Source of the DNA: Thalassobacillus devorans MSP14
GTDB lineage: Bacteria; Bacillota; Bacilli; Bacillales; Halobacillaceae
Assembly: GCF_000496835.1 (NCBI RefSeq)
Contig: NZ_KI543238.1
Location: forward strand, 263,984-327,983
DNA: 64,000 bases
Reading direction: 5' to 3'
Shown one piece after another: positions 1-8,022 of this stretch. Position 1 is the stretch's first letter; each line of letters begins with the position of its first letter. Made by a program: the position numbers and the translations under genes. The notes beneath the pieces were generated by a model. It saw nothing but the letters and a program-made list of their open reading frames with translations, had not been told where the DNA came from and did not search any database.

Positions 1-1054
1 TGATCATGATCTCTTTTTAACGCACGCCATAATCAATCCTCAAAATGATCGAAGTAAAGCTTCTCATGAGCAAAATGATGAGTTTACTCATTTAGGAGTG
101 GTTGAAGAAAGAGAAGACGGATTTGTCGTACGAGGAGCAAAGATGCTGGCAACTCTGGCCCCGATCACAGACGAAGTTATCATCTATTCTTTTCCTGGAT
201 TTAAACCAGGAGATGAAAAGTATGCCATCGCATTTGCTTTACCACTAGATACACCAGGGCTGCAAATCATTTGCCGGGAGCCGGCGCAGGATGGCAAACG
301 TTCTCTGTTCGATCATCCGCTTTCCTCCCGATATGAAGAAATGGATGCCCTGCTTGTATTTGATGATGTCTTCGTTCCAAAACATCGAATATTCATCAAT
401 CAAAACGTGGAGGCTGCTAACCTGCTTTATCCTAAAACGGGCATTGGGCAACAGCCTGCACATCAATCGGGTGTTAGAGGGTTAATCAAGCTTCAATTTG
501 CTGCGGAAGTGGCTGCCCGGGTCGCGGACTCTATAGGCGTGGATGGATATTTAAATGTCCAGACTCAGCTGGGAGAACTGATGCAGTCAGTGGAAGCTAT
601 AAGATCATTACTCCGTGTCTCTGAATATGAGTATGAAACATTGCCTCATGGGGAAGTTATGCCGGCAGGTACCCCGCTGGAGGCCATCCGTGGTATGCTA
701 CCCAAAATGTATCCGAGAGCAGTTGAAGTCATTCAGACTATCGGTGCTGGCGGCTTGCTGATGTCTCCATCAGAAGCAGACTTTGTTAATCCGGAGCTCA
801 GGGGCGTTACAGAAAAATATTATGTAGGACGTGAAGGAGTTTCTTCAGAAGAAAGGGTACAATTATTCAAGCTTGCCTGGGATTTGAGTGGAGAAGCCTT
901 CGGTCAACGCCTGCTACAATACGAGCGTTATTACTCGGGTGATCCTGTCAGAAGGCTGGGACGATTTTATGCCGGATTTAAACGCAAGAATAAATTTGAA
1001 ATGGTAGATGAGGCATTGAAAGGAACAAAAATCGACCAGGTTCAAACGACCTAA
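1..1054 (+). CDS. Anthranilate 3-monooxygenase, oxygenase component (HpaB family), 5' truncated
   Basis: The reading frame is open from base 2, so the gene begins before the window; 350 C-terminal residues are visible of the roughly 480-520 usual for the 4-hydroxyphenylacetate 3-hydroxylase (HpaB) family. These enzymes hydroxylate an aromatic ring using FADH2 supplied by a separate reductase. The visible part carries family features: the NPQNDRS stretch near the start, the central acyl-CoA-dehydrogenase-like fold segments, and the FYAGFKR-type C-terminus. The substrate is inferred from context. The next genes degrade 3-hydroxyanthranilate, and an FMN adenylyltransferase lies in the same operon, which matches the FAD-dependent anthranilate 3-monooxygenase system known from Geobacillus thermodenitrificans. 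The reductase is not visible and may lie upstream. A 4-hydroxyphenylacetate hydroxylase is the alternative, but no homoprotocatechuate genes are nearby. Confidence 0.8.
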   Translation, partial: DHDLFLTHAIINPQNDRSKASHEQNDEFTHLGVVEEREDGFVVRGAKMLATLAPITDEVIIYSFPGFKPGDEKYAIAFALPLDTPGLQIICREPAQDGKRSLFDHPLSSRYEEMDALLVFDDVFVPKHRIFINQNVEAANLLYPKTGIGQQPAHQSGVRGLIKLQFAAEVAARVADSIGVDGYLNVQTQLGELMQSVEAIRSLLRVSEYEYETLPHGEVMPAGTPLEAIRGMLPKMYPRAVEVIQTIGAGGLLMSPSEADFVNPELRGVTEKYYVGREGVSSEERVQLFKLAWDLSGEAFGQRLLQYERYYSGDPVRRLGRFYAGFKRKNKFEMVDEALKGTKIDQVQTT

Positions 1055-1166
1055 TTGTACATTTTCGTCAGGGCTGGTTAGCGTTTAGTTGAGTAATTCC
1101 TTTATACTGGGTGATATGGGAAAAATTACTTATAAACGTTATTGGAATGAGGGGGAAGGAAGCTCA

Positions 1167-1916
1167 GTGATCTCGTCTGTCCGAAAAGTTTCCAAAATTC
1201 TGAATTGTTTTACTAATGATGAGCCTGCACTTGGCAATTTAGAGATTGCAGAAAAGTTAGGGATGAATCCAAGCACGGTGAATCACCTTGTACGTACTTT
1301 ATGCCAGGAAGGCATTTTAATACAAGATAGCCGCCGAAGATATCGTTTAGGCTGGAAGCTGCTTGAATGGAGTAATCATGTGATGTACCAGCAGGACATC
1401 TACAATGAAGCCACCCCGTTTTGTGAACGGCTAGTCAGAAAGTTTAATGGTACCGTGCATATTGGAATGTTTGATGCAGGGGAAGTTCGTTTTGTCCTTA
1501 AGGTGCAGTCGAAAGAATCCCTCCCTGTGCCAACTTACATTGGTGCTACCAAACCAGCCTATTGTACGAGTACTGGAAAAGTATTACTAGCTTATAACCC
1601 ATCCTTTCTTAAACCGACGATATCCAAAGGTCTATTGAAACTGGCTCCAAATACAATTACAGATCTTGATACGTTGAAAAAAGAGTTAAGACAAATTAAA
1701 AAACAAGGTTATGCAATAAGTAATAATGAAAATGAACTTGGTTTATATGGAATAGCAGCGCCTATCCGTTCCTATACAGGGCAAATTATCGCCTCGTTAA
1801 ATATGGTAGGGCCAATCACTTATATGAACGGCAGGAACCGTGAAGATATGATTAAAAATGTTGTGAGTACGGCGGAAAACATCTCGAAAGATTTGGGCTA
1901 TATCAGCGCTTTATGA
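1167..1916 (+). CDS. IclR-family transcriptional regulator of the aromatic operon
   Basis: This 249-residue protein has an N-terminal winged helix-turn-helix (about residues 10-65, with the recognition segment around NPSTVNHLVRTL) and a C-terminal IclR effector-binding domain (about 80-245, including the STGKVLLA stretch typical of the family). I chose GTG at 1167 because a GGGGGAAGGA ribosome site sits just upstream and IclR proteins normally begin a few residues before the SSVRKVSKIL helix. The frame is also open to a TTG at 1089. The gene lies between the monooxygenase and the ring-cleavage genes and is co-directional, so it probably senses anthranilate or a pathway intermediate and controls this operon. 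The ligand and the sign of control (activator or repressor) are not shown by the sequence. Confidence 0.85.
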   Translation: MISSVRKVSKILNCFTNDEPALGNLEIAEKLGMNPSTVNHLVRTLCQEGILIQDSRRRYRLGWKLLEWSNHVMYQQDIYNEATPFCERLVRKFNGTVHIGMFDAGEVRFVLKVQSKESLPVPTYIGATKPAYCTSTGKVLLAYNPSFLKPTISKGLLKLAPNTITDLDTLKKELRQIKKQGYAISNNENELGLYGIAAPIRSYTGQIIASLNMVGPITYMNGRNREDMIKNVVSTAENISKDLGYISAL

Positions 1917-1927
1917 AAGCGTTTACA
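1913..1927 (+). promoter_or_regulatory. cre site (CcpA catabolite repression), predicted
   Basis: ATGAAAGCGTTTACA matches the full WTGNAANCGNWNNCA consensus. It overlaps the iclR stop codon and lies about 40 bases before the dioxygenase start. This suggests that carbon catabolite repression acts on the downstream catabolic genes, either as a roadblock or at an internal promoter. Confidence 0.6.
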
Positions 1928-1963
1928 ATAATGGTGATTTTTAATAAATAAGGAGGATTTTTG

Positions 1964-2518
1964 ATGTCCACTAAATCTACATCTTTTTTACAATCCAGAG
2001 TGATGGATCTACAGAAAACGATTGAGGAAAATAAGCATTTGTTGCAACCACCTGTTAATAATAAAGTGCTATGGGAAGATTCCGAGTACATCGCGATGCT
2101 TCTTGGGGGACCTAATAAGCGTAGGGACTTCCATATCGATCCCGCTGATGAATTTTTTTATCAGGTGAAAGGAAGTGCCTTTGTAGAATGTATCAATGGT
2201 GAGGGAGAACGTGAAATTGTGGAGGTTGGAGAAGGGGAAATATTCATGCTTCCAGCTCACGTTCCTCATTCCCCGCACCGGGTTGCTGACTCGTATGGCA
2301 TAGTCATTGAGCGTAAAAGAGGCGAGGGGGAGCTTGAGAGTTTCTCCTGGTTCTGTGATAACTGCAACCATGAAATGCACCGTGCTACCGTGCAATTGAC
2401 CGACATTGGCACCCAGGTTAAAGAAGCAATTGAAACATTCAACGCTAGTGAAGAACTTCGAACTTGTGATGAATGCGGCTATGTTATGCCTCCTGAAGCA
2501 AAGGAATGGAAGGCATGA
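1964..2518 (+). CDS. nbaC: 3-hydroxyanthranilate 3,4-dioxygenase
   Basis: This cupin-fold Fe(II) extradiol dioxygenase opens the ring of 3-hydroxyanthranilate to give 2-amino-3-carboxymuconate 6-semialdehyde. The 184-residue protein shows the expected metal ligands His57 and Glu63 (in DFHIDPADEFF) and His102 (in PAHVPHSPH). It also has the second, rubredoxin-like iron site of bacterial forms, built from Cys131/Cys134 and Cys168/Cys171. ATG 1964 is preferred over TTG 1961 because AAGGAGG sits 7 bases upstream. The stop codon overlaps the next start (ATGA), which indicates translational coupling to the decarboxylase. Length and motifs match the family well. Confidence 0.95.
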   Translation: MSTKSTSFLQSRVMDLQKTIEENKHLLQPPVNNKVLWEDSEYIAMLLGGPNKRRDFHIDPADEFFYQVKGSAFVECINGEGEREIVEVGEGEIFMLPAHVPHSPHRVADSYGIVIERKRGEGELESFSWFCDNCNHEMHRATVQLTDIGTQVKEAIETFNASEELRTCDECGYVMPPEAKEWKA

Positions 2519-3567
2519 GGGTAGATTTTCACACACATGTTATTCCGAAAGATTTACCTGACTTCACAGAAAAATATGAGGGCAAATGGCCCACCTTGGA
2601 TCAAACCTGTGCATGTGGCGCAAATATTATGATCGAAGGAAAAGTATTCAGGGAAGTGACCGACCAGGTTTGGGATCCTGAAAAAAGGATTAAGGACATG
2701 GATCGCGAAGGGGTGGATATTCAAGTCCTATCCCCGATCCCTGTTACCTTTTCATACTGGGCAGACGTAAAGGCTGCCACAGAGATGGCTAAAATACAGA
2801 ACGATTTCATCTCGGAGACTGTCAAAGAAAACCCGGCACGTTTTATTGGCATGGGGACTGTCCCCATGCAAAACGTAAAAGCTGCTATCAAAGAAATGGA
2901 ACGATGTATCAATGAGCTACACCTTTATGGGATTGAGATTGGTACGAATATCAATGGGGAGAATCTCGACTCCCCTCAATTTCTCGAATTCTTTGAGAAA
3001 GCAGAAGAATGGAACGTACCTTTATTTATTCACCCCTGGGAGACGATGGCGAAAGATCGTACGCCAAGACATAATTTCATGTACACCGTAGGGATGCCCA
3101 GTGAAACAGCACTGGCCGCAGCCAGCCTGATTTGGAGCGGGGTAATCGAAAAGTTTCCGAATTTGAAAGTTTGCTTTGCACATGGGGGTGGTTCCTTTCC
3201 ATACATTCTCCCGAGATTAGATAAAGGCTGGGAAGTATGGCCTCATTTACGATTGACGTCCCATCCACCAAGTCATTATGTGAAGAACTTCTATTTTGAT
3301 TCGTTAAACTATGATTCTCTTAATATCAACTATTTAATTGATCGTTTTGGGGATGACCGTGTAATGATGGGATCTGATTATCCATTTTTATTAAGGGAAA
3401 TTCCACCTGGAAAAGTAGTTGATGAAATGGACAATCTCACAGATAAACAGAAAAGAATGGTATTAGGTGAAAATGCAATCCGATTCTTAAATGTAAAGGA
3501 GAAAAGACTGAATTATGGAACAAAAAGTAATAACTCCAGAGGAGAAACTTCAAAAACTCGGGCTTGA
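2515..3567 (+). CDS. nbaD: 2-amino-3-carboxymuconate-6-semialdehyde decarboxylase (ACMSD)
   Basis: This is a 350-residue member of the ACMSD branch of the amidohydrolase superfamily, which removes CO2 from the dioxygenase product to give 2-aminomuconate 6-semialdehyde. The zinc-binding HxH is at the very N-terminus (DFHTHV, His6 and His8). The later ligands are in LFIHPWE, CFAHGGGSFP and GSDYPF, the last supplying the catalytic Asp. ATG 2515 overlaps the dioxygenase stop; an in-frame ATG at 2506 is less well placed. The C-terminal tail of about 15 residues after FLNVK overlaps the next gene by 53 bases and is probably not part of the conserved fold. Confidence 0.93.
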   Translation: MRVDFHTHVIPKDLPDFTEKYEGKWPTLDQTCACGANIMIEGKVFREVTDQVWDPEKRIKDMDREGVDIQVLSPIPVTFSYWADVKAATEMAKIQNDFISETVKENPARFIGMGTVPMQNVKAAIKEMERCINELHLYGIEIGTNINGENLDSPQFLEFFEKAEEWNVPLFIHPWETMAKDRTPRHNFMYTVGMPSETALAAASLIWSGVIEKFPNLKVCFAHGGGSFPYILPRLDKGWEVWPHLRLTSHPPSHYVKNFYFDSLNYDSLNINYLIDRFGDDRVMMGSDYPFLLREIPPGKVVDEMDNLTDKQKRMVLGENAIRFLNVKEKRLNYGTKSNNSRGETSKTRA

Positions 3568-3976
3568 GCTTTCTCCTGTTCGCTCTGTGGTGGGGAATTA
3601 TGTGAGCCATGTAAAGGCAGGTAATTTGATCTTCACTGCCGGTCAGGGAGTAGATCAATACCATGGGAAGCTGGGTTTAGACTTAAGTGTTGAAGAAGGA
3701 TATCAAGCAGCACGTATCTCCATGTTAAATCTGTTAAGTGTCTTAAAAGCTGAGCTTACAGAATTAAGCAAGGTGAAGCGTGTTGTCAAATTATTAGGGA
3801 TGGTGAATTGTACAGAGGACTTTATACACCAGCCAAAAGTGATCAATGGAGCCTCTGATCTTCTAGTCGAGGTGTTTGGCGAGAAAGGTCGTCATGCCCG
3901 TTCGGCAGTTGGAATGGCACAACTGCCAGGCGGCACAGCTATCGAAATTGAAATGGTTGTTGAAATAGAAGACTGA
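3515..3976 (+). CDS. RidA-family 2-aminomuconate deaminase
   Basis: This 153-residue protein belongs to the YjgF/YER057c/RidA family: an N-terminal region around YVSHVKAGNLIFTAGQG, then a C-terminal ARSAVGMAQLPGGTAIEIE stretch containing the Arg typical of the ligand pocket. Family members in 2-nitrobenzoate and 2-aminophenol pathways hydrolyse 2-aminomuconate to 4-oxalocrotonate and ammonia, which is the step needed here between the semialdehyde dehydrogenase and the decarboxylase. General RidA enamine hydrolase activity cannot be excluded from sequence. The start overlaps the decarboxylase gene by 53 bases, with AAAGGAG about 12 bases upstream of ATG 3515. Confidence 0.85.
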   Translation: MEQKVITPEEKLQKLGLELSPVRSVVGNYVSHVKAGNLIFTAGQGVDQYHGKLGLDLSVEEGYQAARISMLNLLSVLKAELTELSKVKRVVKLLGMVNCTEDFIHQPKVINGASDLLVEVFGEKGRHARSAVGMAQLPGGTAIEIEMVVEIED

Positions 3977-4041
3977 GATGGTGACGGAGCGTCACCATCT
4001 TCCCATAAAGCAATCCGAGATTTAGTAAGGGAGGATGTTAC

Positions 4042-5517
4042 ATGCATATAAAAGAGATGTCTGGAAAGAAGGTTCAGCCTATTGATTGCCGTCATTTTAT
4101 CAATGGAGAGTATATGGACTTTGATGGTCAGAGCACCTTTGAAAATATTAATCCAGCTACAGAAGAAGTGATGGGCAAGGTGGCAGAAGGTGGATACGAG
4201 GAAATTGACTCGGCTGTTAAAGCAGCCAGGACAGCTTTAAAAGGACCATGGAGTAACTTTACTGCGGCAAAAAGATCACAGGTTTTACGCCGCATTGGGG
4301 ATCTAATCCTTAATAGAAAAGAAGAGTTAGCAGCACTGGAGGCCATGGATACAGGTAAGCCCTATCAAATGGCACTGGAAGTTGATATTACAAGGGCAGC
4401 CTATAATTTTCATTTCTTTGCGGACTTCCTGACTTCTTTAGGAACTGAAGCTTATCAACAAGATGATCAAGCTCTGCATTATTCAATCCGCCGTCCGGTA
4501 GGTGTAGTAGGGATGATCAATCCGTGGAATTTACCATTACTCCTGTTGACTTGGAAAATGGCTCCATGTCTTGCGGCAGGAAACACAGTGGTAATGAAAC
4601 CAGCAGAATGGACACCGATGACTGCCACAGTTTTAGCTGAAATCATTCAAGAGGCTGGCGTTCCAGACGGCGTCGTCAATTTGGTTCATGGGTTTGGCCC
4701 GAATTCTGCAGGGGCAGCTCTTACAGAACATGCAGATGTAGATGCAATCACGTTCACTGGAGAGACCAAGACAGGAACAGCAATCATGAAGGCTGCTGCA
4801 CCTACTCTAAAAAAACTCTCCTATGAACTGGGGGGTAAAAACCCAAATATCATATTCGCAGATTCTGACCTCGATGAGGTAATTGAAACAACGCTTAAAT
4901 CCAGTTTTATGAACCAGGGCGAAGTGTGTCTATGCGGTTCAAGGATTTATGTAGAACGGGAAGCGTATGACGAATTTCTGAAGAAGTTTGTAGCAAAAAC
5001 CAGACAATTGCAGGTGGGAGATCCGTTTGACTCGGGGACAAAAGTTGGTGCTGTCATTTCGAAGGAGCATTATGATCGTGTGAATCAGTATATTCAGATA
5101 GCTAAGGAAGAAGGCGGAGAAATACTTGTAGGAGGCTATCGTCCAAAGGGAGTCCAAAAAGGATACTTTATTGAGCCTACTATTTTAGCCGGTTTGGACC
5201 GTGATTCCAGGTGTGTACAGGAAGAGATTTTCGGACCAGTTGTCACCGTATTGCCTTTTGATAGTGAGGAAGATGTTATAGACCAGGCTAATGATACGCA
5301 TTATGGTTTGGGAACGACAATTTGGACAAATGACTTACGACGTGCCCATAGGGTAGCCCACCGAATAGAGGCGGGAATTATTTGGGTAAACACGTGGTAC
5401 TTAAGAGATTTACGCACGCCTTTTGGGGGACTGAAACAAAGTGGTATCGGCAGAGAAGGCGGGATACACAGCTTTGAATTTTATAGTGAACTATCGAATA
5501 TCACCATAAAACTTTAG
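4042..5517 (+). CDS. 2-aminomuconate 6-semialdehyde dehydrogenase (ALDH family)
   Basis: This 491-residue NAD(P)-dependent aldehyde dehydrogenase has the standard order of motifs: the NPWNLP active-site entry, the VVMKPAEWTP cofactor region, the Glu base in YELGGKNP, the catalytic Cys in NQGEVCLCGSR, and the EEIFGPV motif near the C-terminus. It resembles the hydroxymuconic/aminomuconic semialdehyde dehydrogenase group. In this operon it would oxidise 2-aminomuconate 6-semialdehyde to 2-aminomuconate before that compound cyclises to picolinate. GGGAGG precedes ATG 4042. The exact substrate is inferred from neighbours; betaine-aldehyde-type ALDHs are similar. Confidence 0.88.
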   Translation: MHIKEMSGKKVQPIDCRHFINGEYMDFDGQSTFENINPATEEVMGKVAEGGYEEIDSAVKAARTALKGPWSNFTAAKRSQVLRRIGDLILNRKEELAALEAMDTGKPYQMALEVDITRAAYNFHFFADFLTSLGTEAYQQDDQALHYSIRRPVGVVGMINPWNLPLLLLTWKMAPCLAAGNTVVMKPAEWTPMTATVLAEIIQEAGVPDGVVNLVHGFGPNSAGAALTEHADVDAITFTGETKTGTAIMKAAAPTLKKLSYELGGKNPNIIFADSDLDEVIETTLKSSFMNQGEVCLCGSRIYVEREAYDEFLKKFVAKTRQLQVGDPFDSGTKVGAVISKEHYDRVNQYIQIAKEEGGEILVGGYRPKGVQKGYFIEPTILAGLDRDSRCVQEEIFGPVVTVLPFDSEEDVIDQANDTHYGLGTTIWTNDLRRAHRVAHRIEAGIIWVNTWYLRDLRTPFGGLKQSGIGREGGIHSFEFYSELSNITIKL

Positions 5518-5552
5518 TTTTTAACTATAAAAAAGGAAGGAGGTTTTGATTT

Positions 5553-6359
5553 TTGAGCAGAAAAATGCTGAGTAGCGAATTAGATGATTTATCCAGCAGA
5601 TTAGAACAAGCAGAAAAACAACAGCAAAGTATACAGGCATTAACAGATATAATTAGCAATTTGACTATTGACGAAGCATACCAGATTCAAATGTCGAACA
5701 TACAGAAAAAGGTGGAGCAGGGTCATTGGGTAGTGGGTAAGAAAATTGGACTAACATCGATTGCCATGCAAGAGCTGTTAGGGGTAAATGAACCTGATTA
5801 CGGACATTTACTAAATACTATGGTAATAGAAAATGACGGGGAAATCCCACCATATAGAGTCCTGCAGCCAAAAGTAGAAGGGGAGGTAGCCTTTATATTA
5901 AAAGAAGAGTTGCGAGGGCCTGCTATTACCGTTGAAGATGTCATAAAAGCTACGGGTTCTGTGGTGACAGCTATTGAGATAGTAGATAGCAGGATCTCTG
6001 ATTGGAAAATCAACCTCCCGGACACCATTGCTGACAATGCATCTTCTGGTCTGTATGTACTGAGTGATAACGCTACATCCATTCAAGAGGTAAACCTTCC
6101 AGAGGTGAACATGGAACTTTTTAAAAATGGCGAACGGGTGAATACAGGAAAAGGTTCGGCAGCCATGGGAAATCCAGCTAAATGTGTCGCCTGGCTTGCA
6201 AATAAGCTGGCTCAATATGATATTTCCCTGAAAAAAGATGAGGTAATTTTATCGGGAGCGCTTTCAGCAGCAGTTAACGCAGAACCGGGCGATGAATTTT
6301 TGGTAAGGATAGATCAACTTGGTGAAGCCTCCATAAGATTTTCTAATAAAAGTACATAG
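5553..6359 (+). CDS. 2-oxopent-4-enoate hydratase (DmpE/MhpD type)
   Basis: This 268-residue member of the fumarylacetoacetase-like hydratase/decarboxylase family hydrates 2-oxopent-4-enoate to 4-hydroxy-2-oxovalerate. It is assigned to the hydratase branch because GKKIGLTS, NEPDYGHL, VDSRISDWKI, ADNASSGLYVL and CVAWLAN follow DmpE rather than DmpH. The metal-binding acidic residues are in the EGEVAFI segment. The start is TTG 5553 with GGAAGGAGG upstream. The neighbouring paralogue is the decarboxylase; in known meta-cleavage pathways the two enzymes form a complex that protects the unstable dienol intermediate. N-terminal residues 8-30 are unusually Gln/Glu-rich. Confidence 0.87.
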   Translation: MSRKMLSSELDDLSSRLEQAEKQQQSIQALTDIISNLTIDEAYQIQMSNIQKKVEQGHWVVGKKIGLTSIAMQELLGVNEPDYGHLLNTMVIENDGEIPPYRVLQPKVEGEVAFILKEELRGPAITVEDVIKATGSVVTAIEIVDSRISDWKINLPDTIADNASSGLYVLSDNATSIQEVNLPEVNMELFKNGERVNTGKGSAAMGNPAKCVAWLANKLAQYDISLKKDEVILSGALSAAVNAEPGDEFLVRIDQLGEASIRFSNKST

Positions 6360-6376
6360 AGAAAGGAGCGTAAGGG

Positions 6377-7168
6377 TTGGAAACAAAAACATTTGATTTG
6401 AAAAAGTTAGCAAAGCACATCGACAAACATCAAAAAGATGCGGAGGAAATGGAAAAGCTAACAGTCCAGTATCCTGATATGACAGTAGAAGATGCTTATA
6501 GAATACAGAGCTTGTGGGGGAAACTGGCAGGCGCACGCGGGGATCGAATGATTGGCTGGAAGATGGGGCTTACAAGCCATGCAAAACAAGAGTCTGTGGG
6601 TGTCAATGAACCGATATATGGGCGACTCACTCAATCGATGGAAGTAGCGGAAAGAAAGTTGACTCTTAATGGTTTAATTCACCCAAGGGTAGAGCCTGAA
6701 GTTGCTTTTGTAATGAAAGAAAAACTGAAAGGAGAGAACTTTACTCCCAGGGATATTTGGGCAGCGACAGACTTCATCATGCCTGCAGTAGAGGTGATTG
6801 ACAGCAGGTATAAGAATTTTTCTTTCACGTTAGAAGATGTAGTTGCTGATAACGCATCCTCTTCCAAGTTTTTTCTCGGAGATCAAGCTTATTCACCGTA
6901 CCATACTTCTCTTAGTGATATGACAGTGAAACTGATTAAAAATGGGGAAATTGTACAATCTGGTTCAGGGTCTGCTGTACTTGGCCATCCTGTTCGTTCC
7001 ATTATCGAACTTGCCAACATGATTAATAGATTTGACCTGGCAATTGAACCTGGAATGGTCATACTCACTGGAGGGATTACTGAGGCGGTAACCGTCCATG
7101 ACGGGGATGATATTAAGGTGGATTTCGGTACGTTGGGAAGTATGGAACTCAATGTTACTGCTTTGTGA
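6377..7168 (+). CDS. 4-oxalocrotonate (2-oxo-3-hexenedioate) decarboxylase
   Basis: The 263-residue paralogue of the preceding hydratase belongs to the DmpH/XylI branch: GWKMGLTS, NEPIYGRL, IHPRVEPEVAF, VIDSRYKNF, VADNASSSKF and LTGGIT. It decarboxylates 2-oxo-3-hexenedioate to 2-oxopent-4-enoate with a divalent metal. It starts at TTG 6377 after a GAAAGGAG site, 17 bases behind the hydratase stop. Having both genes adjacent fits the hydratase-decarboxylase complex of meta-cleavage pathways. I could have the two paralogues reversed only if branch-specific motifs are misleading, which seems unlikely. Confidence 0.86.
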   Translation: METKTFDLKKLAKHIDKHQKDAEEMEKLTVQYPDMTVEDAYRIQSLWGKLAGARGDRMIGWKMGLTSHAKQESVGVNEPIYGRLTQSMEVAERKLTLNGLIHPRVEPEVAFVMKEKLKGENFTPRDIWAATDFIMPAVEVIDSRYKNFSFTLEDVVADNASSSKFFLGDQAYSPYHTSLSDMTVKLIKNGEIVQSGSGSAVLGHPVRSIIELANMINRFDLAIEPGMVILTGGITEAVTVHDGDDIKVDFGTLGSMELNVTAL

Positions 7169-7179
7169 GGAGGGAAACC

Positions 7180-7371
7180 ATGCCAATAGCTTTCCTCCAT
7201 ATCTTAAAAGGGCGTAAGGAAGGTACAAAAAAACAATTAATTAAAGAGGTTAACGAAGCAATAGTTCGAAATTTGAACGTTGATTCTGAAAAAGTACGTA
7301 TTATTCTTCAAGAAGTTGAAAAGGAAAACTGGGCTGTTGCCGGCTTAACAAAAGCTGATAGCGAGAATTAA
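7180..7371 (+). CDS. 4-oxalocrotonate tautomerase family protein
   Basis: This 63-residue protein matches the 4-OT subunit size. After removal of Met1 it exposes the catalytic N-terminal proline (PIAFLHILKGR). The following KKQLIKEVNEAI helix and the basic residue near position 11 are typical. It isomerises 4-oxalocrotonate between its enol and keto forms ahead of decarboxylation. ATG 7180 is chosen because Pro must follow Met and GAGGAGGG sits upstream; the frame also opens at GTG 7165. It directly follows the decarboxylase. Confidence 0.9.
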   Translation: MPIAFLHILKGRKEGTKKQLIKEVNEAIVRNLNVDSEKVRIILQEVEKENWAVAGLTKADSEN

Positions 7372-7417
7372 AAGTGAATGTTCATCTTGTTAACTTCTAC
7401 TGAAAGAGGTGGTCCCT

Positions 7418-7963
7418 ATGAGAGCACATTATAATAGTACACCAGATTTAACGGGGGCGGTGGTAGCCATTGGTGCATTTGATGGAGTACATCGCGGCCA
7501 CCAGAAAGTCATCTTACAGGCCGTTCAAAGGAGTAAGGAACTAATGGTTCCAAGCTTAGTATACACATTTGATCCTCCTCCTCGATCTTTTTTTCAAGGC
7601 GCGAAAGTACTGACTACGGTGGAAGAAAAAGTTAGCAGAATAGCTGCGTTAGGGGTTGATCATATTGTAGTAGCCAACTTTGACCAATCCTATATCAATA
7701 GGACTGCTGATAGTTTTATTGAGGAACTTACAAGATTCTCTCCAAAAGAAATAAATGTAGGGCGGGATTTCCGGTTTGGAAAGAATCGATTTGGTGATGT
7801 GACAAAGTTATCAAAGCATTTCCACGTTAATATAACTAAGGCTGTTTGTTGTGCTGGAGGTGACACCATTTCTTCCACAAGGATTCGTAAACTATTACTG
7901 CAAGGAGAGCATAACGAAGCAGCTTTGTTATTAGGATGGGAACAACCATCCCCTGTCAGCTAA
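7418..7963 (+). CDS. Single-domain FMN adenylyltransferase (FAD synthase domain of RibF)
   Basis: This 181-residue protein corresponds to only the N-terminal nucleotidyltransferase half of RibF. It has the GAFDGVHRGHQ nucleotide motif, the TFDPPP turn, GRDFRFG and the SSTRIRKLL motif that contacts the adenylate. The C-terminal riboflavin kinase domain (another 120 or so residues) is absent. It would convert FMN and ATP to FAD. In the Geobacillus anthranilate system a riboflavin kinase/FMN adenylyltransferase assists the FAD-dependent monooxygenase, which fits its place in this operon. ATG 7418 has GAAAGAGGTGG upstream. It is probably an accessory FAD supplier rather than the housekeeping RibF, and so depends on cellular FMN. 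Confidence 0.82.
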   Translation: MRAHYNSTPDLTGAVVAIGAFDGVHRGHQKVILQAVQRSKELMVPSLVYTFDPPPRSFFQGAKVLTTVEEKVSRIAALGVDHIVVANFDQSYINRTADSFIEELTRFSPKEINVGRDFRFGKNRFGDVTKLSKHFHVNITKAVCCAGGDTISSTRIRKLLLQGEHNEAALLLGWEQPSPVS

Positions 7964-8022
7964 GGAGTTATGAAAAAGAAGGACCTTCCCCATGGCTTAT
8001 TAAATTAATAGGAGGAATGTAC

